64,000 bases of DNA, taken from the NCBI RefSeq assembly GCF_947623445.1, contig NC_135247.1, forward strand, positions 18,602,501 through 18,666,500. Reading direction: 5' to 3'. Positions 43,435 through 55,400 of the stretch are shown one piece after another. Each line of letters begins with the position of its first letter. The first letter of the stretch is position 1. Made by a program: the position numbers and the translations under genes. The DNA is from Clavelina lepadiformis. Its lineage: Eukaryota; Chordata; Ascidiacea; Aplousobranchia; Clavelinidae. Under the pieces are notes generated by a model. It searched no databases and was not told where the DNA came from. It saw only the letters and a list, made by a program, of their open reading frames with translations.

Positions 43435-46400
43435 GTGTCGTATTGAGCTCATCGTAATAGCAAAAGTGTAAACTGTATCTTTATACATCAGATAAAGTTT
43501 AGAATATAATTAAGTCTCTCAATCTGGCAAAGAAAGGTGCGCAATATAGTACGTACTAATGGGTGCGTGTTCAAAGTTCAAAAGCTACAGAAACGTTTCA
43601 TTTTCTTAACGTATGAAACTGCGTTTTTTTCAGACCCTCGATACCCTGCCAGCAATTCAGCTCCTTTACGTCGACTTCAAGGAAATCTGGAAACAACTGA
43701 AGATCTTGTCCACAGCCACAGCCTGGGTCATTCATTATTATCAACATCAACAATATTGCATGAAACAATCTTTGTTATTGATATTTCTGAAGATGTCAGT
43801 GATGAAACTCTTAGAGTTTCCCTGAATTTTGCTGAGAATCTTGTAATTGAGGTTGGTAAACATTTACATGTTTTTAAAGTAGGCCTACATAATTGCTATC
43901 TTGTATATAGACCAGCATCAAAGTGTTTGTGAAAACAAATTGATTTTTAAATTTACAGGCAAGCAGAGACAACTACTTGAAATGCGCCATCATTGTTTTT
44001 GCTTCAGGATCTAAAGTTGTCCTGAGGTTTGCTTCAGTTCCTACGCAAGAAGTAATTCAATCGCTGAGAACTATTTTAGCAGACAGAGGTAAAGAAAAAG
44101 GTTAAAGGAAAAAGAGAAGTTGAAACAAAAATTAATGTTTATAAAATGAGCTTTAAATAATAAAAAATGTTATCAACTCGTGTTTTGGCGCAGAAAAGTT
44201 CGTGTAAAATGTTGGTGAGCTGAGAAACACTGCGGAGGGGTTTGCGAAAATTACGGGAAGTCTATTCAAGGATCGCCCAAAACATTTCGGAAAACATGAA
44301 GAATATTTTCTTGTTTATCAATGGTAAAAGGAGTATATGTGCGTCATCAACTCAGTTATACCCAAGATTTTAGTTACAGATTATTTTTAATTTTTTAAGG
44401 TCAACATTTTCCAGGACTGATTTCCCCAAAAATCGTGATGCAAGATTTTATAGATGGATTGTCAAAAAATTTGCTAAACGTACATTTGTATGGATTTCAT
44501 CTACAAACTTTTAATTTAATAAATAATATGTTTAAATTTTCGCGAGCGCTTTTATAGTCAACACTTAAACATAAATGTTTCGATATTTTATGTTTTGGAT
44601 TTATCTAACTTATTTTTGGTTTGAATTTTGTTCACATTTTACACCAGGAATGACGCAATATGTTTTAGATTTACGTAATAGCATTTGGATCAAATGTTCA
44701 TGAGAGTGCCACCTATGACGAACTCCAATCCCTAACTTATCCCAGACACTTACTTTTGGTCAATCCAACTTCCATTGAAGTACCCGATACTTTAAAGGGC
44801 CAAGGTTAGTTCTAATTTAGCAGTTCAATTGTAAAGGTTATTACTCAGTTCTACTGAAATATTTTTAAACGAGAAAAGTTCAACATGTGGTTAAAATTTG
44901 AAACAAATTTGAAAATCATCATATTAAATTAAAACATGAACTAATATAAATGTTTTCAAACCAATGTCTACTTTTGCTAAAATCAAAATCAATTCAATTT
45001 TCGCAGTAAAATTTCAAAATTAGCTAAAATCCAAAGAACTACGATTTAAACAAGACTAACAAAATGCTTCTATAGACTTTTGTCAATGCGGAATATCTGG
45101 AGATGTTGGAAATGTGAAGAAAAGAGCAAGTATTGGCAGAGTTGTAAAAGGAACAGAAGCAAATTTGGCAGCTTGGCCTTGGCAAGTTCTAATAGCCGAA
45201 AATCGGGCAAGAGTTTCATACGTGAGCTTGATTATTTACATATATACAAACTCTCAGCTAAAACTTCGAGTTTGCCTAAAAGATGTTCCGTTTGTAGACA
45301 TATCGCCGTGTGAGAGGCGGTGGGTCTTTAATCAACCATCGATGGGTTCTCGCAGCTGCTCATGTCTTTCATGGCATGGCAAGACCAAGAGATTGGGCGC
45401 ACAATATCTTGCTTACGTTTGGTTGGTTGAATTTCATTGAAAGATTGTTTTGTAAAACAACAAAGCGTTGATTAAACTTGTTGTGTAACAATTGTTTGAA
45501 AGGAATTCGACAGTTACCGGAAAACGATCAATCTCAGCTTTCTTCACATGTACAAGTTTTTCGAGCAGAGAAGATTTATGAGCACGAAAACTTTTCCATC
45601 AACACATTTGATTACGACATAGCTTTAGTAATTTTTGTTTAATCAAATAGCATTAGAAGTTTGATGAAACCAGAATATGTTGCAACTGAAAAGTGTTTCA
45701 AAACAAGAGCTATATCTTGAATGTTTGAAATCAACTTTTTTCTGAAAACACTGACGAACAAAATCGATATGTTGCTACAGATTCTTGTAGGCAGAGAATT
45801 GAAGCAACTTGGCTTGTACTGGCACGAAACTGGAATTGCAGGTTGGGTGAATTATACGTCATATGTGAGACCAGTGTGCTTGCCATGCATGGATGGAAAT
45901 TGCGTCAGTGAATATTTGGAGAGAAATGAAAGGACGTTGTTTGGGAGAAAGATTTCAGGAAGTGATAAATGCAAAACTGAAGGTAGGTCATGTACAATTG
46001 CAGAAAATATATTTTTTTAAATAATTTTGTCCATAAATTGAAGCTTAAACTTGTTTTAGGCGACTGGTTGATCGAAAAAGGAGAACTTGAAAGAAAATCT
46101 GTTTTAACAGTCGTTACTGGTTTTGGTGAAACAAGGATTCGTAATCCTTCCGATTTTGATTTTAAAGTTTCGAAATTTTTAAACCAAGCACTAATTCGAC
46201 TTCATAACGATGAAAGGTAACTCCACAGTAGATTTCATTTTTCAGAAGCTTGATCCGAATGATTGGAACAAATATGAAAAATGAGATCTGCGACTGTCAT
46301 TTTCACTGTCACTGTTACTGTCACTGGAAAAAATATAAAAAAATTTGAAGTTGCTGTGCTCTTAGAGCTTTTTAAACATGAAACGGTTTACGAAGTGTTA

Positions 46401-49400
46401 AATTTATTTCATAATTTTTCAGGTGCAATCGAAGTATTGCCCAAATGAGAAAACAAGGTTTACCGGAAGGAATTACGTTTACTGACCAAATGATTTGTGG
46501 AGTTGGGGGAAACCCTGATATTATAACTGATGCATGTAAAGGAGACAGCGGCGGACCACTTGTACGAGAGGTGGGCGAAGCTGAAACAGAGATTTGCTGA
46601 AGCTCAATTATAGCAAATGTTAAGTTATTATTAGTTTTTTCTTAAAATTTAAGGAGGATTATCTAAAGTAATTGCAAGTTTACATGATATTTATTACGTT
46701 TCAACTTTATTTACAGTTCAAAGAAAATGTTATTGGCAAAGGATGTTGGATACAAATTGGAATTGTGAGCTGGGGTTGGGGATGTGGATCAACATACACA
46801 GAAAACGGCATAAAATACCAATTTCCAGGATACTACACAAGCGTAGCTCCGCTAATGCCCTGGATTACTGAAATACAACAACAAACAGAATCAGGTTCTG
46901 TTCCCATTAATCGAAAATTTGTAATTTAACAAATCAAAACAAACGTTTACAAAAATGGTCTTAAATATTTACTAGAATTATCTAATCTTGACTCATTCTG
47001 TCGTGCTGATCTTTGCCAAGTGGAGGCAGGAAGAACTTGCAGGAAATCTTGCGAGAATGATGCAGATTGTAGAGGAGCACTGAAGAGATGTGTTTGTGAT
47101 GACGTTTGTGGAATGTCTTGTATTAATCCAAGTAAAAGTTTGGTGAAAGCAAAATAGTTGTACTGTAGTAGAAAACCGATAACGGGACAATCATTATGTT
47201 TTCAAGTAATCGAAACTTCTTATTGGCAAATTCTAAGCATTATTGGTCCAGTTTTTTACACGTTTTCGGCTTTACAATGCCCATTCATTTGTTTCTCAAT
47301 TAGAAGCTCCTTGTGATGATTTGGATACATTCAGCAATGGGACAATCGAAGGCGACAGAACTTATGGCGATACAGTTCATTACATTTGCAATGATGGATT
47401 CATTCTCAAAGGAACAAGAACCAGGACATGTAGATCCGACAAAAAATGGACCGGAACAGCTCCAACTTGCTTGGGTAAGATTGGCTGTGTCGAGATTTAC
47501 ATGTAAGCGCATTTATGTAGTTACCATTCAAAGAAACTTTCCCAAGTTGAACCACACCTGACATTATATACCAAGTCCATTTATATCGCGATGGATACTA
47601 TATACTGTAAAACTAAATATATGAGTTATGTTTGCATGATATTAACTTCTACTTTAAGTTGTAAAAGCTTCCTAATTCCATTCATTTTTACAACATAATC
47701 AAATGCTTTATCAATTTCTTCAATAAAACATCTATATACGCTTGCATTAGAAAGTTAGTTTATTTTGTTACAACTTTTAAATGTAAATACCGTACATTGT
47801 TTTACAAAAAATTAATTTACGAAATTACTGTTTTGGATTTCATTGTTAAACGTTTTAAGTCTTTTATTGTATAAGAGTGTGTTAAACTAACAATTTATTA
47901 ACAGTTCTAACAAAGCAATAGCCCTTTCCTGCACACAACAACTAAGTCAGGGGCTTCTCTTGTTCTTAACGAACTGCTAGTAAGATAGTATATACGTGAT
48001 TTACATTTGTAGGTTACTTAACGTTTCTGTTAAAGCACATTTATTATTGTAAACAGAGATAGAGTGCTTCGTACCCAGAGCTCCAAGCTTCGGTTCTGTT
48101 GAACCTCCAAGCTTTAGCAGAGTGGCATTGGATGAGATCATAACATACTCTTGTGGTCGAAGACATCGACTGGTCGGTACCTCTAGCGCAACTTGCCAAG
48201 AAGACCGAGCATTCACTTCCCCACCACCATTGTTAAGATAAAATGTGTAATGGTGGGATGATAAAAGAAACAAGATTTTTAAAATATCACACTTTTATCA
48301 ATCACATTCAATTAAACACTTTTCCAGAAATAACCTGTCCACGCCGAACCACACCTGCAGACGCCAGACCAAGTTCATCAAAGTCGCAATGGCTGGTAGA
48401 TGATGTTCTAAGTTACACTTGCGATGTTGGATATGACTTTAGGGGAAATCCTTCATCAACCTGTCTAGTTACTGGACGTTGGTCAAATGATTTACCCAAT
48501 TGTCGCAGTGAGCAGTTTATTGTATTTTTGTCAGCTTATTACTATTCTATTGTCACATTTGTATTAAGAGATAAAGGGACTCAGATATAGAGTAGTTTCA
48601 TCTCATTGTAAACACATTCTTAAACTATACAGAAAAAAAGTGATTATCAAGAATTGCCATTTCTACCTTCTAATATAACACTTCATTGTAACATAATTAC
48701 TTCTACAGAAGTAAAACTTTACAGAATTACCGTGTCACAATCACTTTGAGTTATAAACCAACACTCTAAAATAGCACGTAAGACTCATAATGTGCACGTT
48801 GTTGTTTCAGTACGACGATGTGTACACCAAGACGTTCCAGAACATTCTACAGCTAACCCTAATAAAAGTCAATGGGTTTATGGAGACAGAGTCACTTACA
48901 CTTGTGGTCGTGGCTACGAGTTGTCAGGATCGGCTGAATCACGCTGCACGTCAAGTGGTCGTTGGTCTGATCCTCCACCTACTTGCACAAGTAAGTCGTT
49001 AGCAAGTTGATGTTGAAACAGTTTTATGAGTTGTTATAAACGAGCTGAAACGTATTTAATTTAGTGTTGTGTGAACAACATGTTGAAGCTATAACCTATT
49101 AGAATTTTATTGTGTTTACTTTACAGTAAGATCATGCGAGCATCCCACACCACCACGTAACGTCGACATAATAAGACCAGCAAACAAAATGTCTTGGGTG
49201 TATGAAGATACTATAACATATGGATGTAGTAGAGGTTTTCGCTTAAGTGGAGCCAAAATTTTGTCATGCACTGAAGACGGGACGTGGTCGCACCCTGTAC
49301 CGACTTGCCAACGTAATACTCAACTTTACTGCAGGCCTTACATATGTTACAGATTTTCTATTGCCAGGTCCTTCTCCACCGCTTTCACGGCCCACTCAAA

Positions 49401-52400
49401 GCCAAAAAGCCTCTTTTAATGTAGTCTGATTGTATTTCGATATCAGATTAAAAACACTCCACTCCGCTTTTGGGGCTTGACTTACGGTGCACACGTTTTA
49501 CAATAAAATGGTAAAATATAATAAAGCAACCAGTTCTGAGTGACCAACAAAAACGACAGGTCCTCTTCCTAAACGCCCATACCACGACTGCCCTTGAAAG
49601 CCACCTTTTTTCGCCAGCTCACCTCTACCGCCTGAAGCCCATGCGGGAGACCAACCGAAAACAGGACACGTATGAATCTGCACTGGACCACATCGAAACA
49701 CTTGAGGCGGTATAAACAACATGAAAAAAACAGTGGACAAGAGAAATCAATCAAATCAGATCATCAAGAGAAATAACAAACAGAATAAAAGTTAACTGAT
49801 AACTAAGGAAAACAAAAGCGTGGGAAGATGCACGAAAAACAAACAAACAATAATGCGAAATATTATTTCCCCACACATACAGTATACCTTGCTAACCAAG
49901 TCAACTACTTATCTAGGGCTCTACGATTTATGTTACGGCTTATCCGCAAAAATAAATTGTGTTTTTGCAGAAATCACCTGTGAGCGCTCTGACCCCGACT
50001 TCGGCGAGTCAATCCCCAGAAAGGAAAGATATATTTTCGAGGAAGAAATTACATATTCATGCAACGAAGGATTTGATTTGGAGGGTGCAATTAGGTCAAG
50101 TTGTCAAGCATCTGGAAGTTGGAATAACGATCCTCCAAACTGCTATTTGCCTGGTAAATGCTCGCTTTCATTCAATCCTCGTTAAAAGCATTTCAGTAAA
50201 ACTTAAACGAGAATGTCCTCCCGATAGTGGTAATAAAAGACGGATTGATAATAATTGCTAATTGTCATAAACGTCCTTACTAACTTGACTTGTAATACGA
50301 TTTTGACGCATTTAGTTTATAATAATCAATGGTATTACAATTAGGAGATTTTTAAAATTAAATTTTGAAATGACAACACACGTTTAAACAACGGTAAGAA
50401 GGGGTAGATCCTGCGTATATTAGAACATGAAGGATACTAACGATAATGGCATAATATGCAGGAGTTTGGAAAACCTGGGGTGGATGGACACCTTGCTCAG
50501 TTACCTGTGGTGAGGGAAACAGAAGAAGATGGAGAGTTTGTGGAAGATATGGTCGTACCGGAGGAGCATGCCTGGGCTCTTCCTTGCAAGACGAAGGATG
50601 TTCTACTCCATGCCCAGCAAGAAAAACAAGTAAAAGTTGCTTTTCAATCTGAACCGTGACTGCTCGTTACAATTTGAACAATTACATAAAAATTTACAAA
50701 AGCGAAAACATCTGCCTTTACTACCTTAAATCTAAGCGTGAACTAACCTTCTAATCAATCATTCGTAATTATTTCAATTTTCAAGCGCTGACCGTGAGTA
50801 ACCTTAATTGAACTAGTTTAAAAAAATTGAATTTTACAAAATTAACATTTTTCCGAAGCGTTAATAAAAGAAATAATCTATCAATACACATAATTATATA
50901 AACAGTTAGATTAGAACTAATTAGAATTATTTAGATTAGGCAAACATCCTGGCCATTGCTTGTCTGTAATTCTTTTTTAATAACCGTTTTGTTTTTTTTG
51001 CAATGACGTTTCCCCGTAAATTCTTTCCCGCGTCTTGTTATCCGGGTTAACTCGCACACACTGTAGCTTACATTGTGATTTTTAGAACAGGCAACAAAAT
51101 GTGTGTAGTCCACACAATGTTTATGGCGAATCTTGCCTGAGTCCGGAAGTGTTTTAAATATGAGTTGACACGCTTGTGTGGACGCCGTGATTCTTGCTGC
51201 CATTAACTCTATACATTTTTATAGCGCTTACATCCACTTCTTATATAACATTAGACTTATGTCTGAGTTACCATAATTTATCAGCTGTAAATAAGTCAAG
51301 GTAAATCATATTATTGTCTGAACTATGATGAAATTACTTCAATGGATCCACTTGTACATACAGGTTACTCTGACAAGGAGTACTTAATCTTTCGAATCGA
51401 GAAAAACTTCAATGATGCTAGAGACGCTTGTCAGAATTTAGGGGGAGATCTTGCCTTGGTAAAAACAGAGATGATTCAAAATGCACTTTCAACAATTATG
51501 GGGAGTCTTGGACGCACACCTTTCAGTTATGGTTATTTTATCGGAATGACTGATCAAAAACAAGAAGGACGCTGGCACTGGCTTGACGATACACGCCTGA
51601 CTCATAGAAACTGGAACTGGCGTGAACCGAACAATGCAGGAAATGAAGACTGCGGAAGCATGTCGCGAAACGGAGGATGGAATGATCTCGCTTGTTGGCG
51701 AAAAACCTATTATATTTGCGAAAGAGGTGAGTAGACAAATTAATTCTGCAAAGTCATGTTAACCTGAAAGGTTTTATACTAGCTTATACTTTATACTGCC
51801 ATTGTTTATGTTGCAAAACTTATCTTGCAATTGCTTGACAAGGCCATGGGTTGTATCTATTTTGTACCAGATATGGACCCGTGCAGCGACACGGTGTGTA
51901 TGAATGATGGTCGATGCGTTGCCGACAGTAACCTCAGAAGTTACGACTGTCAATGCCCTTCATATACAAGAGGGAATCATTGCGAGAGAAGTAGGATATA
52001 TTTACTTATGGTATTTTGCTTTTCGGATTACTCCTGATACACTGCTTTTTTTGTAGTTTTCAACCCTTGCTGGAATTCGCCTTGTCAAAGCGGAAATTGT
52101 CATTCTGAAGACGGCTATTATTACTGCGTTTGTCCGGAAAATTCGTTCGGGTTGCACTGCGACAACGGTTAAACACGAAATTTCAACTTACTGTGGCGAC
52201 CGTAATAAAATATTATAACAATTAGATAAATTGGCACCTTAAAAGCGGTTTTTGTGGGATTTCTCCAGCTGGAATTAATTAAATGTTTAAACTGACGTAT
52301 TTATCGGCGTTAAGCAGTTATTCAAACAAAGGAAATTAAAATGTTTCAAGTAGCATTGTATTTTACCGTGTAATGTTTGATGGTACTTGGTCAGGGTTTC

Positions 52401-55400
52401 GGTATAATAGAAGATGTAACATGGCTTGTACGTAGCAATGCATTGTTTCTAGTAATCTTTATTCAAAGCGTAGTTCCAAATCGACATGTGACGTAGTAAG
52501 TGTGTCAAGTGGTTTTCTGTGCTGATGTAAATCGATTGAATTCTTTGTGAAAAAGTAGAATGTATAACATTGACAAGAGATACGTTTCATTGTATGGATA
52601 ATTTGGCGTTCGCTCATTGGTCAATACTTTAGTATAAAAGCAAATGTTTGGTTTAAATCGCTCTCTTGGAAATTCTCTTCTTTCTGAGTTATTTCCTCTG
52701 AATTGAAGTTATTACTAAGATATTGGGAATTGGAAGCATGGTGATTAATTGGTTTCGATGTGACAACTTATTCGGACAATATAACAATTAGACTTTATGA
52801 AGTTGGTGTTGATTTGAAGAAACATTATTGAGACAGTAAACGCAACGGAGTCAAAGACAATCATTTCGGAGTCAAACAATAAGACTTGGCTTGGCCTTGG
52901 GCCAGCCTATAAGTAAAGCCTAACATCACACCATTCCCCATATTACATTACTATTTTTTATCTTTCTGGCTTCGTTTCATTTGTCAATACGTTTTCATTC
53001 TTCGGCCTATTTCTAGAGAAACATCAGTACTCTAATAGATCTAGAATGGTCCGAAAAATTTTGGCATTTCATTATATAATTAATTGCTGTAACTACTTTT
53101 ATAGTGCGTCGTTATTGACGCGAGCATAGTTTCTAAATAAATCATTATCGAGCACTGTTTAACGTTTTAGTGTTAAACATTCTTTTGTTTGTAGTCGTAC
53201 AGTGTCCAAAGCCGCGGATAGAAGACATAATACAATTATTAGGAAATAATGAGCAGGACGCGTATAACGTGGGAACCAGGTTGAAGTTTAGTTTCCGGGA
53301 CATTGAGCAAACAATAGAAGGTTATGACGAAATAACATGCAGGAGGGACGGAACCTGGAATAAATCTCCGCCAAATACTTGCGGTAAAACTGAATGCCAT
53401 AAAAATACTTAGTGTAGCCTATGGAAACTACGTATATGTTTAGGTTATGTTACACAGACTTTCACACTCATTAGCTGTAAATATTTAAGTTTCTTCAATG
53501 GAAACAGCACAATGCCTGCTCATACCGTTCTCTTATATTTATTCGTATATCATTCAAAAAAAAACCATTTATCTCCGCAAGTTCTTTCTTAGAGACACTG
53601 ACTTGCCCTTCGGTCACTGCTCCTGCAAATGGAAGAATTGCAGAATCAGCCAACAGAGTTCATGTTCGTGGTTCAACAATCAGATTTGAATGTAACGGAG
53701 GTTATGAGGTCGAAAGAAGAGAATCAATTAGATGCAGAGATGACTACACGTGGGATAGATCTGTACCTACATGCAGAGGTAGGCTACACGGATACAGCAT
53801 CCTTAAACTAATCATCAAGAAGTTTTTACCTGAAGAGTATGTTTTTCGAAATAACAAAATCAACAGCTTGCATCACTTAACAACGTAAAATTTTATTAAC
53901 ATTCCAGAAAGGAAATGCCCTGATGTTAGTAACCCGCAAAACGGAAGATTTGTTCTGGAATCTGGAAATCGTTTTGCACGCTCATCAACGCTACGATTGG
54001 AATGTGACGAAGGATACGAAGTGGACGGAAACGACATGATAACTTGCCGGGATGATTATACATGGAGCCATTCAAGGCCTTCATGCAGAGGTAAGCATAA
54101 ATACTACTTCATCATTTCTTTGAAGGCAAGCAATTTTTTATTAAGTTAACATTATTTAGCGATTTATGTTTAAATGATTTGGCTGAGGTCACAAAGTGTC
54201 CTGCTTTCGATAAACAAAACCATAAAATAAAGATCGATTTGTCTCGGTCCATTTTATTTATCCATGACCTACTCCAGACAAATCTGTTTGCATTCATAGA
54301 TTTTTCAAGCGAATAGGGATGCTGAAACCAAAGTGGCAAACTTCTTTCCAACACCAGTTGTAGCCAAACACTTCTGGTTGTTGGTTCAAGGATGACACAA
54401 TCACATCAGCATGCGTCTGAAATATCTTACTTGTTTGAATTAATAATAAACTTGGTAGATTACGCGATAGGACGTATATATGATCTTGTTGAAAAGTTTA
54501 ATAATTTTTCTATAAATACAAAGTTTAACAAAGGAATTATTATTAGTATAGAGTTATTTGAAATCATTGAATATATCTTATAGTTACAATTTGTATAAGT
54601 TATTTCTTTCAATCGCATCTTTTGTGGCCAGGTCACTTATGAGACGTCACAAAATAAAATTAATCCACCGGGTATTTTAATGAATTTAAACCTGCAGGAA
54701 ACCTTACAAAATTGTTGTTTGTGGTTTCTTTGGCGTCACCGGGTCATGAGTTTCGCATTTTCATGCTGATACGACAGTATTACTTATGGGGGAAAGGTTG
54801 ATATATAGAACAACATAGCTAAATGTGTTACTAAACTTGGTAGGGAGAAACTTCTAAAAGCAAATACCCACTCAAAAACATCGTTATAAAATCTCTTTTT
54901 TTGACCAAAAGTCTCTCATTATGACGGAACCAAGAGAAGAATTTCGATAAGATCGCATCTTTCTCAAAGCAGGTGAGAAATGTCGAAATAAATGGCATTG
55001 TACGCATGAGTGGACACGTGCCGACGTCATAGGGTTAGTAAAAAATCAAACGTTGAGTTGTACGGAAAAGAAAAGTCGCGCAGTTAAGTGCTTTAAAGAG
55101 AAAGGACAATCGTTAAAATCTCAACTTTTTTGTCACCTATTTTCCTGACTGCAAGTCGCCTAAAGGCATAAAAAATGGTTATTGGGAAGGGGACAATTTC
55201 TTTTTCGGCAGCAGGGTTTATTATCACTGCAATCTCGGTATCTTCACTTGTGATGAACTTTAAAGCCAACGCACGGCCATTCACAAAGAGTCATTTACGC
55301 CTGAAGCATATTATACAGCAACAGTCGGTTACTCTGTAGAATAAAGTTTACAGGCTACAAAGATGAAATATTATTGACGTAGACACGTTCGACAAGTGAT

